NCBI GenBank assembly: GCA_943789485.1
Contig: CALSUH010000002.1
Coordinates: forward strand, 21,001-85,000
Length of the DNA stretch: 64,000 bases
Direction of reading: 5' to 3'
DNA from: an uncultured Pseudomonadales bacterium
Lineage (GTDB): Bacteria; Pseudomonadota; Gammaproteobacteria; Pseudomonadales; Pseudohongiellaceae
The translations under genes were made by a program, and so were the position numbers. Below, in pieces: positions 53,741-62,820 of the stretch; the first letter of the stretch is position 1; each line of letters starts with the position of its first letter. The notes under the pieces were generated by a model, which had not been told where the DNA came from, did no database searches, and saw nothing but the letters and a program-made list of their open reading frames with translations.

Positions 53741-54741
53741 TAGAATTTCTGTAGCGACCTTGCGATGTTGGTCGGCTTCAAGTCTGGGGCCGAAGTTGGA
53801 CACTACGGTTGCCGATGCCAGGCTCGCCAGTTTACCCAGCCGTTTCGAAATCCTTTCCGCTGTGTCAGTGCGTACATGAACGCACCGGCAAACATATCCC
53901 CCGCACCGTTCGTGTCGACGGCCTCTACCGAATGGGCATCCACAGCGATGTAGTCACTGCCGTCGAATAGTCTGAGCGCCGTCCGCGCCGCGAGTGATGG
54001 CGAACTGCTTGGCCTTGCTCTTCATCTTCTCGCAGGCGGCGTCGAAGTCATCGGCTCTCCGCCCACAGCTTCACCTCTTTCTCGTTGCAGAACAGCAGGT
54101 CGACGCCGGTGCCCAGTACGTCGTTTACGTTGTCCAGAAAATATTCCAGCATCGCCGGGATCGGAGAACGTCATGGCCGTCTTGATGCTGGTTCGTCTTC
54201 GGCGAATTTCTTCAGCTCCACCACGGCCGCCTTTGCGCATGGCGAGGTTACCAGATAGCCCTCGATGTAGACGTACTCGGACTGCTTCACCGCGTCGAAG
54301 TCTATCTCTTCTTCGGACACGGTCTCCGACACGCCCAGGAAGGTGTGCATGGTGCGTTCCGCGTCTGGGCTGATCATCACGATGCAGCGCCCGGTTGTGC
54401 CCTCTTCGCGCTAGGCTCGCGGTATTGGTCTCGATAGTCTGGTTGCCCAGCTCGTTGATGTAGAAGTCGCCGGTCTCGTCGTTCGCTACCTTGCAGCTGA
54501 GATAGGCGTTGCCGCCGAACTGGCTGAGTGCGTAGAGTGTGTTCGCGGCAAGAGCCGCCGCCGGCGCGCTTCTTGATCCCGTATTTCTCGGTGAGCACGT
54601 CGAGCAACTTCTGCTGCTCTTCCTGGCCTACTAGAGTCATCAGGCCCTTCTCATATGCCGTGCTCCTGGAAGAAAGCTCTCCTCGACCTCGAATTCCTTG
54701 TCGACCAGCGCGTTGCCTACTCCGTATACATCGAATTTCAC
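53735..54741 (-). pseudogene. PfkB-family sugar/nucleoside kinase, frame-disrupted
   Basis: Joined across frames it codes for a PfkB kinase of about 330 residues: [20 protein letters not shown] at the start (GTG 54741), GGGSAANTLYALSQFGGNAY, a lid segment, GVDLLFCNEKEVKLW, FAITRGADGAQTF, and the catalytic motif VEAVDTNGAGDMFAGAFMYA. Adenosine kinase-like enzymes have this pattern. About ten single-base breaks were found, nearly all insertions (for example near 54690, 54560, 54410, 54160, 53985 and 53855). All catalytic residues survive, so sequence error is likely. Downstream of hemL on the same strand. Confidence 0.8.
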
Positions 54742-54772
54742 TGTCGATTCCCCGTCTGTCTTAGATTTGTAG

Positions 54773-56079
54773 TTACTTTCGGTAATGCGCAGCAAAGGCT
54801 TTCTCGGCCGCAATCGAGTGTGAGTTGAATTTCCTTGTCGCCGTGTGCGCTGGATACGAAGCCCGCCTCGAAGGCTGAAGGTGCCAGGTAGACGCCATTG
54901 TCTAGCATGGTGTGGAAATAATGCTTGAAACGTTCTGCGTCGCAGCTCATCACTTGCGAGAACTGGCTGATGCTCTTCTCTTCGGTGAAGAAACAGCCGA
55001 ACATTGCCCCAACCTGAGTCGTGGTGAACGGAATGCCGGCCTTGATCGGCGCGCTCCTGCAGCCCGCTTAGCAATTCAGTCAGTGCGCGCGGCCAGCTGC
55101 ATCGTGAAACCCGGGCTTGGAGATCACATTCAACATCGCCAGACCCGCCGCTACCGCGAGTGGGCTGCCAGCTAGTGTGCCAGCCTGATAGACCCCGCCC
55201 AGGGGCGCGATCATACTCCATGATTTCTGTCTTGCCGCCGAAGGCGCCAACAGGCAATCCGCCGCCGATCACCTTGCCGATCGTCGTTAGGTCGGGCTCG
55301 ATCTGATAGACGGACTGAGCGCCGCCCAGTGCAACGCGAAAGCCGGTCATGACTTCGTCGAAGATCAGTACCGCGCCGTGCTTAGTGCATTGCTCGCGCA
55401 GCGCCTCAAGAAAACCCGGTACAGGGGGCACGCAGTTCATGTTGCCGGCGACCGGCTCCACGATCACGCAGGCGATTTCATCGCCATTTGCAGCGAAGAA
55501 AGCTCTCCAGTGCCTCCGTATCGTTATAGGGAAGCACATGGGTGAGGTCGGTATAGGCCTTCGGCACACCGAGCGAATCGGGTTCGCCGAGAGTCAGTGC
55601 GCCGGAGCCCGCTTTGACCAGCAAGCCATCGACATGGCCGTGGTAGCAGCCTTCGAATTTTACGATGCGGTCACGACCGGTATAGCCGCGCGCGAGGCGA
55701 ATGGCGCTCATGGTTGCCTCGGTGCCGGATGTAACGAGTCTTACCTTCTCGAGGGAGGGCATGAGCTCGCAGATCTTGTCCGCGATCTGAACCTCCGCCT
55801 CGGTCGAGGCGCCGTAGGCCAGGCCCTGTTGCATCTGGTTGTGCGTAGCGCCTCGACGACTTCGTTCATGGCAGTGCCCTAGAGATGAGCGGGCCCCAGC
55901 CGCCGACATAGTCGACGTAGCGATTGTCGTCGGCATCGATCAGGTACGCGTCCTGTCCGGCCTTGAAGAACAGCGGGTTTCCGCCAACGCCCTTGAAGGC
56001 CCTGCACTGGAGAATTTACGCCGCCGGGAATGTGTTTTACAGCCAGCTCATACAGATGCCTGGAGTTTTCGTTGCTCAT
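54773..56079 (-). pseudogene. hemL: Glutamate-1-semialdehyde 2,1-aminomutase, frame-disrupted
   Basis: Joined across frames this is a full HemL of about 430 residues, the enzyme that makes 5-aminolevulinate from glutamate-1-semialdehyde with PLP. Visible blocks are [17 protein letters not shown] at the start, [69 protein letters not shown] and [18 protein letters not shown] with the PLP Lys. The C-terminus restores to [15 protein letters not shown]. Breaks occur at several places (about 56010, 55880, 55490, 55200 and 54800). It is the essential route to heme, so sequence error is likely. Typed as pseudogene only for the broken frame. Confidence 0.88.
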
Positions 56080-56088
56080 GATTAAGGG

Positions 56089-56413
56089 CCTTCTATTAAT
56101 TGCTTACTTACTGCTAGGTCGAGGCTAGGGCAGTTAGTTCGTGCGACATCGAGATGACTGGATAGACTGTGAATTACAGCTAGGAATAGTGTTCCGACCT
56201 CGATAACTGAAGCGCTATTTTGCGCATTGATTCTACGCCAATAGCAACTATTGGAATGCTCAGCCGCTTGCGCGCCTCGGCAAGGATGCTGAGATCTGCC
56301 GCGGCCGCCTTTTGCTGAGTATTTAATCTTGATGGAAAAATCGAGCTAATGCCGGCTCCGCCGGTTTTTCTTAATCCGAAGAAGCGCATGTTGCCGGGTT
56401 TCGTGACGCTCAT
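56089..56413 (-). pseudogene. thiE: Thiamine phosphate synthase, 3' remnant
   Basis: The minus strand encodes only the last half of ThiE: AAADLSILAEARKRLSIPIV followed by AIGG, INAQNSASVIEVGT and LFLAVIHSLSS to a stop just before the hemL start. One frame break (a missing G near 56233) separates the two parts. The N-terminal half of the barrel, with the HMP-PP binding residues, is absent because hemJ ends at 56428, directly before it. Unlike its neighbours, this gene has lost real sequence, so it is probably non-functional or collapsed by assembly. thiE next to hemL is the normal order in Pseudomonas and relatives. Confidence 0.6.
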
Positions 56414-56427
56414 GCCGCTTCAAGTGT

Positions 56428-56861
56428 CTATAAGATAGGCTTGACCACGATGAGGATTACGATCGCCATCGAGCAGTACAGCACCGGTAGCTCGTTGTAG
56501 ACTCGGAAGTATTTGTGGCTGCGGATCTTGGAGTCTTCCCTGCAGCGCCTTCATATACCACCAGCAGTAGTAGTGATAGCCGATTAGCGAGAACCACCAG
56601 GCCGAGCTTCGCCTTCATCCACCACCAGGCCATGAAGTAGCCATGGTTGGCGATCAGCAGCCAGGCGCCCAAGAATGACGGCCAGACACCGCCGATGGCG
56701 TCATGATGTACCAGAATAGCTTCCTCTCCATGATAACGAAGCGGTCCTTGACTGAGCTGATCTTCGCTCATGGCGTGATAGACGAACAGGCGCGGCAGAT
56801 AGAAAATTCCGCTGAACCAGCAAACTACTCCGATGATATGAAAGGCCTTAATCCAAAGCAT
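56428..56861 (-). pseudogene. hemJ: Protoporphyrinogen oxidase HemJ, frame-disrupted
   Basis: A small membrane protein of the HemJ (UPF0093) family, about 142 residues. LWIKAFHIIGVVCWFSGIFY carries the conserved His, then LPRLFVYHAMSEDQLSQ, GAWLLIANHGYFMAWWWMKA and, after frame changes, a last helix ending AIVILIVVKPIL. It oxidises protoporphyrinogen IX in heme synthesis, a fitting neighbour of hemL. At least three frame breaks occur (about 56725, 56590 and 56535). Conserved residues remain, so sequence error is likely. Confidence 0.8.
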
Positions 56862-57108
56862 ACTGCACTCCTAAACGCTTGGAAGAGAAGCTATCACAGC
56901 TCTCATTGTGATGTCTCGATGATAGCAGGGATCGCCGCTAAGCTGTTGATTTTACGTAATGAAATGTTTCCGGATATTGCAATCTAGGCGTTGCCGTGTA
57001 AGATACTCCGTCCGGCAATTCAGATCGGCTCGGCGAGCAGCAACACAGCTGCTCCTGATTCGCCCCGCACTACACTCTGAAGCCTGGATACCACCCACGG
57101 GGTCTGTT

Positions 57109-58153
57109 TTGATTAAAGTTGGAATTATAGGAGCCACTGGCTACACCGGCGTAGAGCTGCTCAGATTGCTTGCTCCCACGGGTGGATGTGGAGATTTTCG
57201 TCGTGACTTCGCGAGAACTCGCGGGCGTGGCTGTGCACAGCCGCTTTCCTAATCTGCGTGGCCATGTAGATCTTCAGTTCTCAGCTCCCGATTCAGACCT
57301 GTTACAGGCCTGTGATGTCATTTTCTATGCTACACCCCACGCTGTGGCGATGAATACCGTGGCAGAACTATTGTCGAAAGGCATCAAGGTTATCGATCTG
57401 TCGGCGGATTTCCGAATTCAAGACATTCCCCTGTGGGAGAAATGGTATAAGACGAGACATTTCTGCCCAGAACTAGTCGCCGATGCTGTTTATGGGCTGC
57501 CGGAGGTGAATCGAGAAAAAATTAAAACCGCGCAGCTAATTGCTGTGCCAGGCTGTTACCCCACGGCGATACAGTTGGGTTTCTTGCCGCTATTGGAAAA
57601 CAATCTGGTCGAGACAGACCGGCTTATCGCCGACGCCAAGTCGGGTGTGAGCGGCGCCGGCAGAAAGGCAGTCGAAGACTTTCTACTCTGTGAGGCAACC
57701 GAATCTATCAAAGCCTATGGACTTTCTGGGCATCGTCATCATCCGGAAATATGCGAACGCTTAAATAGCTACAGCGAATCTGAGATTAAACTGACCTTCA
57801 TACCACATCTTGTCCCGATGATAAGAGGCATTCTGGCGACACTTTATGCGCCGATCAAATCGGGCGTAGAGATATCGCTGGATGAACTGCAGGGGTTGTA
57901 TGAACATCGTTATGCTAGCGAACCGTTCGTGGAGGTGTTGCCGCAGGGCGAAGTGCCGGCGACCAGAAATGTTAAGGGGTCGAACAAATGTCAAATAGCA
58001 GTCGCTTATTCGGAAGACACGAATACGATCGTGGTGCTTTCGGCCGAGGACAATTTGGTTAAGGGTGCGTCAGGACAGGCCATTCAGAACATGAACATCA
58101 TGTTTGGTCTCGATGAGAGTACGGGATTGCAAAATATTGCTTTATTGCCCTAA
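57109..58153 (+). CDS. argC: N-acetyl-gamma-glutamyl-phosphate reductase, one frame break
   Basis: ArgC reduces N-acetylglutamyl phosphate with NADPH in arginine synthesis. The start is TTG at 57109 ([20 protein letters not shown], the NADP-binding loop), then one extra T near 57169 shifts the frame; from 57170 the sequence continues cleanly as [20 protein letters not shown]. The active-site Cys lies in [18 protein letters not shown] and the catalytic His region in [12 protein letters not shown]. The joined length of about 347 residues is normal. It is divergent from hemJ and precedes the DUF6776-type gene. Confidence 0.93.
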
Positions 58154-58212
58154 GCTCTGCATAGGCTGAGCTTTTCGGCGCATTTGATTGAACTATTTAC
58201 CGAATTGTATCG

Positions 58213-58974
58213 ATGACTGGAGAAGTCTGCGTGCCCAATGTCGTTAAAGGCAGTAAACAAGAAAAGATGGTAGTCGTGCCTTATCGGCCCGGCAGACGCT
58301 TCGTGCTTGTTACTTTACTTATGCTGGGCGTAGGCGCGGGTGCAGTAGGCGGGTTCATGTTTGGCTACACGAACACGCTTCGCAGCCAGCAATCCGAACA
58401 GGCAACACAGCAGGAACTGAGTAAACAGCTGATTAGCACTGAGTCAGAAAATGCAGAGCTGCGCCGACAAGTCGCGATATTGGACAGGTCGAGCGTGATG
58501 GATCAGCTAGCGAGCGAAGTGGTGAAGGAAACAATTCTCAACCTGCGCGGCCGTGTAGGACAGCTCGAACAAGACGTGGTCTACTACCGTCAGGTAGTGT
58601 CCGCGGAAATCGAAGACACCGGGCTGATTATAAGTCAGCTAGATATCGATGCGACGCGCGAGGCCAATCGTTATCGCTATAAGCTGGTTCTGCGGCAGCA
58701 AGATGCAGACGGTGATACCTTTCTGACAGGCCATGTGAATGTCAATTTAGTCGGTTCTCAGGGCGAGGAGCAGCAAATACTGTCGCTTCGCGAGTTGTCG
58801 GCAGAACAAGATGAGCTTAATATTCGGCTCCGGTTCAAATACTTTCAGAATATCGAGGGAGAACTTGTCTTGCCGGACAACTTCGTCCCAGACCGCCTGC
58901 AGGTCGCGGCTGTATCGGTGGAGCCGGTCGGGAAAAGCATTAACCAGGATTTTAGTTGGGTCGTTGAGCGTTGA
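58213..58974 (+). CDS. DUF6776-type membrane-anchored coiled-coil protein
   Basis: A 253-residue protein with one membrane helix (about residues 30-52, LVTLLMLGVGAGAVGGFMFG), a coiled coil (about 60-135, rich in QQEL, ENAELRRQ and LRGRVGQLEQDVVYYRQVVS) and a beta-type C-terminal domain ending DFSWVVER. Relatives stand at the same place between argC and erpA in Pseudomonas-like genomes. The function is unknown; the position next to a bactofilin gene suggests a role at the cell envelope. Confidence 0.72.
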   Translation: MTGEVCVPNVVKGSKQEKMVVVPYRPGRRFVLVTLLMLGVGAGAVGGFMFGYTNTLRSQQSEQATQQELSKQLISTESENAELRRQVAILDRSSVMDQLASEVVKETILNLRGRVGQLEQDVVYYRQVVSAEIEDTGLIISQLDIDATREANRYRYKLVLRQQDADGDTFLTGHVNVNLVGSQGEEQQILSLRELSAEQDELNIRLRFKYFQNIEGELVLPDNFVPDRLQVAAVSVEPVGKSINQDFSWVVER

Positions 58975-59040
58975 TCATTAATTGAGCAAGTACGACCGTT
59001 TAGAGGTTTTGCAGTATAGAATTGATAGGAGATGATGGCT

Positions 59041-59484
59041 ATGTTCAAGAAGGCAGCACCGGATAAAACGTCAACCGGCCCAGCGCATACTCTGGTATCG
59101 AGATCTACCGAAATCATCGGCGATATCCATTTCAGTGGTGAGCTGATCATCGAGGGACGGGTGAAGGGAAATATTTACGCCGAAGACGATTCAGATGCAC
59201 TTATTCGCATCGCGGAGAAGGGTGCGGTCGAAGGTGAGGTTTGTGTGCCGTCGGCAATCGTAAACGGGCTAGTGCAGGGCGATCTTCGCTCCACCAAGCA
59301 TTTAGAGTTGGCAGCGAAGGCTGTTGTAGTTGGCAGCGTTTACTACAATCTGATTGAGATGGTGATGGGTTCCGAGGTAAACGGCAATCTTATGCATATC
59401 AGCACCAGCCAGAACGAGAACAAGCGTCTAGTGGCGGATAAGAAGAAGCTCCCTTTCGACACCTCGGTCATTCAAAATACCTAG
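59041..59484 (+). CDS. Bactofilin (polymer-forming cytoskeletal protein)
   Basis: A 147-residue bactofilin. The core is a right-handed beta-helix with short repeats: STEIIGDIHFSGELIIEGRV, KGNIYAEDDSDALIRIAEKG, EGEVCVPSAIVNGLVQGDLR and VVVGSVYYNLIEMVMGSEVNG. Short charged tails flank it. Bactofilins polymerise without nucleotide and help place cell-wall enzymes. Three ATGs are possible (59032, 59035, 59041); the last lies nine bases from the AGGAG site. A peptidoglycan hydrolase gene lies nearby on the opposite strand. Confidence 0.92.
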   Translation: MFKKAAPDKTSTGPAHTLVSRSTEIIGDIHFSGELIIEGRVKGNIYAEDDSDALIRIAEKGAVEGEVCVPSAIVNGLVQGDLRSTKHLELAAKAVVVGSVYYNLIEMVMGSEVNGNLMHISTSQNENKRLVADKKKLPFDTSVIQNT

Positions 59485-59652
59485 GTGGACCTCGAGGATT
59501 GAGGCATGGCGAACGGTTAAGTTCTGCAATAAGCCCTGTAAATAGACTTGAGGAATAATTGACTAAATTAGTCGGTTATTGAGACAATAACTGTCGAAGT
59601 AAGCGATTGCCGAGTTTCCCAGAAGCTTGGTCTACACCAGCTGAGAACCCAA

Positions 59653-60006
59653 ATGTCAGTAGTACAAACACAAGAGCCTATCATCATGTCCTTCACCGAT
59701 AATGCGGCGGACAAGGTTCACAATTTGATATCTGAGGAAGGCAACGACAAGCTGAAGCTTCGAGTCTACGTGACCGGCGGTGGTTGCTCAGGGTTTCAGT
59801 ACGGCTTTTCCTTCGATGAAGAGATCAATGAAGACGACACTATCATTGAAAACAAGGGCGCTAGCCTCCTAGTCGATCCCCTTAGCTATCAATATCTCGT
59901 AGGGTCTAAGGTCGATTACGTCGAAGGGCTAGAAGGTTCGCGCTTTATTGTAAACAACCCGCTGGCCACCACAACCTGCGGGTGCGGTTCCTCGTTCTCT
60001 ATCTAA
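59653..60006 (+). CDS. erpA: Iron-sulfur cluster insertion protein ErpA
   Basis: A 117-residue A-type carrier. The three ligand cysteines are in [13 protein letters not shown] and TTCGCGSSF. The opening ITFTD-like [17 protein letters not shown] and [15 protein letters not shown] are typical of ErpA. It passes Fe-S clusters to target proteins. The ATG at 59653 gives an eight-residue leader; an in-frame ATG at 59686 is possible. Convergent with anmK. Confidence 0.95.
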   Translation: MSVVQTQEPIIMSFTDNAADKVHNLISEEGNDKLKLRVYVTGGGCSGFQYGFSFDEEINEDDTIIENKGASLLVDPLSYQYLVGSKVDYVEGLEGSRFIVNNPLATTTCGCGSSFSI

Positions 60007-60025
60007 GTTGTTTATCTAAGACTAA

Positions 60026-61135
60026 TTAGGCTTTGTAGATTCCACCCAGAACGGTGGCTTGTGCCGCGCCGGTGAATGGTGTTGTGTCGATTGTGCGTCC
60101 TTCGCTCGTTTGCTTTGCCATCCAGGCGAAGGCGATCGCTTCAACCCAGTCCGGATCGATGCCAAGCTCTGCGGTGGACAAAATACTGCAGTCACTTAGC
60201 CGAGCCTGTAAGCCATCCATAAAAGCTTTGTTATGTGCGCCGCCGCCACAGACATAGACTTCACTCGGCTTCGAGGCTTTGCTTATCGCATTCACAATGC
60301 TATCGACAGTAACGCGCAGCAGTGTGGCCTGCACATCGACAACGGCTAGTTCCTGTCCTAGCTTGTATAACTTCTCTTCCAGCCACAAACCATTGAACAG
60401 TTCTCGGCCGGTGCTTTTCGGCGCCGCCTTCGAAAAATAGGGCTCGTCTAGGAGTAGCTCAAGTAGCGGCTGAATTATGTTTCCACCGGCTGCCCAGTCG
60501 CCGTTCTTATCGTAGTTTTTTTGTTGATGTTTCCCAATCCAATAGTCCATTAATACGTTGGCAGGGCCCGTATCGAAGGCAAGACAGGTTCCATCTTTGT
60601 TCAACACGGTAATGTTTGCGATACCGCCGACGTTCAAGACGACACGGTCGCTGGTCGCCGATTGAAAACAATTTCTATGCAGCACAGGAGCGAGCGGGGC
60701 GCCTTGGCCACCGGCCGCCATGTCTCTTCTGCGAAAATCAGCGATGGTAGTAATACCGCAAAGTTGCGCGATACTATTCGGGTCGCCGATCTGTAATGTG
60801 AAGCGGGTATCGCCCTGCGGGTGATGAAAAACAGTCTGGCCATGGCTGCCTATCGCGCGAATTGCAGTCCTTTCGATTTCCTCATTTGCAAGCAATGTGA
60901 GTGCTGCTTTAGCGAACAGCTGGCCGATGGCCACGTCGGTGTTGCCGTAAAGTGCTAGATCATTATTCTCGCCGCTACATAATTGTAAAATATCTTCTCT
61001 AAGGCCTGGTTCTATAGGCTCGAAGTGGGTCGCTATCAGCTTAGGTTGGTCGCCAATGAACTGCACAAGAACACAATCGACACCGTCGACGCTGGTGCCT
61101 GACATCAGACCAATATAGTAATCAAGGTTGGCCAA
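60026..61135 (-). CDS. anmK: Anhydro-N-acetylmuramic acid kinase
   Basis: A 369-residue sugar kinase of the AnmK family, which phosphorylates 1,6-anhydroMurNAc with ring opening during peptidoglycan recycling. The N-terminal YIGLMSGTSVDGVDCVLVQF is the diagnostic phosphate loop, followed by IGSHGQTVFHHP, DFRRRDMAAGGQGAPLAP (catalytic Asp), LNVGGIANITVL and ELFNGLWLEEKL. All motifs are intact. It lies just downstream of the M23 peptidase gene on the same strand, with 13 bases between, a conserved pairing for wall turnover. Confidence 0.96.
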   Translation of the reverse strand: MANLDYYIGLMSGTSVDGVDCVLVQFIGDQPKLIATHFEPIEPGLREDILQLCSGENNDLALYGNTDVAIGQLFAKAALTLLANEEIERTAIRAIGSHGQTVFHHPQGDTRFTLQIGDPNSIAQLCGITTIADFRRRDMAAGGQGAPLAPVLHRNCFQSATSDRVVLNVGGIANITVLNKDGTCLAFDTGPANVLMDYWIGKHQQKNYDKNGDWAAGGNIIQPLLELLLDEPYFSKAAPKSTGRELFNGLWLEEKLYKLGQELAVVDVQATLLRVTVDSIVNAISKASKPSEVYVCGGGAHNKAFMDGLQARLSDCSILSTAELGIDPDWVEAIAFAWMAKQTSEGRTIDTTPFTGAAQATVLGGIYKA

Positions 61136-61148
61136 GGGCGTGCCTATT

Positions 61149-62585
61149 TTAGTCAGCGCTAGGTTGGTTCAGTGTAATGAGGGCTGTCCTGTTCAACTCT
61201 GAAAAACGTTTGAGTAGATCAGTGGTCTGCGTACGAAAGCTATCCATCTCGGCAGGGTCTATAGACTCTGCTTTAGGAAGTTTGTCGATAATAGTGCGAG
61301 GATTTTGGTGTACGCCACCCATTAAGAATTCGTAGTGAAGATGCGGCCCAGTTGCACTGCCTGTGGTGCCGACGTACCCGATAATGTCGCCCTGTCTGAC
61401 TCGCTTGCCTTTCTTTACGCCATTCGCGTATTTAGATAGGTGTGCATATTTCGTTTCGAAGCCGCCTGCGTGTTTAACGATGACTAGATTGCCGAATGAG
61501 CCGTTGCGTGATGCGCGAGTAACTTGACCGTCACTGGTCGCGCGAATCGGCGTGCCGCGTGGCGCTGCGTAGTCGGTTCCCTTGTGCGCGCGTATCGTAT
61601 TAAGAATCGGATGACGACGGCTAGGATTGAAATTGGAACTGATGCGAAAAACATCGAGAGGACTTCGTAAGAATGCTTTGCGCATGCTCTCGCCTTCGGC
61701 GTTGTAGTAACCTGCCTCACCTTCTTCGTTTATATAGCGAACTGCCGTAAAAGTTTTGCCCTGATTCGTATACTGCGTTGCGAGTATGTCGCCGTGCCCA
61801 ATGAATTCGCCATCAAGGTATTTTTCGTCATAGAGAATACTGAAATCATCGCCTGCTCGCGGATCGAGTATGAAGTCGATAACTCCGCCGAAGATATTCG
61901 CCATCTCCATAATCGTTATGGCTGGGATTTGTTCGCGTTGCCCAGCCATGAATAGACTGTCTGCGATCGTGCCTACCTTAAAGGTAGGTCGTAGCTGTGG
62001 AAAATTTAGAATCGACTCAACGTCGTAGTTATTGTTGTTGAGTGTGAATAGGAAACCTTCCAGCGGAGACTTTAATAGACGTAGCTGCTCGAGTTCGCCT
62101 TCAGGTGGGATGAGGAAGTCCAATTGGTAGCCTGGATATACCTGATTCAATACCTTGGCTTCGTCGCTACTATTAAGGACGCGGAATAGATCCTGATCTG
62201 ACAGGCCTACCTTGCTGAATATTGCGGATAGATTGTCGCCGCTCTTTACCTCAATGTTTCGCCACAGTGTCACGTTTTCCACTATTGGCTGGACTTCGAT
62301 CTGGGATTTGGCGTGGGGAGTGATCACGAAGTCTGATAGGGCCAGCGCATCGGGCTGCTTTTGCTCGGTATCAACAGGTTGCGCGAGCTCTGGGCTGAGG
62401 TTTATATCCAAGACTATTTCGGTTCTGCCGTTATCTCCGTCTGTGTCGCCACCCAGAGGCAGAACCAGCAAGACCAAGATGAGACCGCACAATGCGCCAG
62501 CTATGTAGATGTGGTCTCGCGGATAGTGAGACACCACAAGATACTGCTTGCGGGCAAATTGCTTAATTAATTCAATGAGTTCCAT
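61149..62585 (-). CDS. mepM: M23 peptidoglycan endopeptidase (MepM-like)
   Basis: A 478-residue protein with an N-terminal membrane anchor (about residues 28-45), a LysM/OapA-like part (WRNIEVKSGDNLSAIFSKVG, residues about 110-165), a middle domain and a C-terminal LytM/M23 domain. The zinc motifs HKGTDYAAPRGTPI and GPHLHYEFLMGG, with AHLSKYA between, are intact. It should cut D-Ala-mDAP cross-links to allow wall growth. It is transcribed away from tyrS and ahead of anmK. Confidence 0.93.
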   Translation of the reverse strand: MELIELIKQFARKQYLVVSHYPRDHIYIAGALCGLILVLLVLPLGGDTDGDNGRTEIVLDINLSPELAQPVDTEQKQPDALALSDFVITPHAKSQIEVQPIVENVTLWRNIEVKSGDNLSAIFSKVGLSDQDLFRVLNSSDEAKVLNQVYPGYQLDFLIPPEGELEQLRLLKSPLEGFLFTLNNNNYDVESILNFPQLRPTFKVGTIADSLFMAGQREQIPAITIMEMANIFGGVIDFILDPRAGDDFSILYDEKYLDGEFIGHGDILATQYTNQGKTFTAVRYINEEGEAGYYNAEGESMRKAFLRSPLDVFRISSNFNPSRRHPILNTIRAHKGTDYAAPRGTPIRATSDGQVTRASRNGSFGNLVIVKHAGGFETKYAHLSKYANGVKKGKRVRQGDIIGYVGTTGSATGPHLHYEFLMGGVHQNPRTIIDKLPKAESIDPAEMDSFRTQTTDLLKRFSELNRTALITLNQPSAD

Positions 62586-62820
62586 AGTTAAAATTACAGC
62601 AAAATCTCTTATGGCGCCGAAAAGCGCGAGTTTATAGTAAGTCGCTGTACATTTCCTAGGCGTTTTTTCCCGACTTGCCGCACAACTGGGCCGTTCTAGT
62701 GTAAAATCGCCGCCTTTTTAGAATAAACAAAACGCGGTTCCTGCAGCTTGGGTCGGCTTAATCGCTAATTTAATTAGTTTTGTGGCACAGTGGCTTACGA
62801 CAATAGTGACTCCTCAATAT

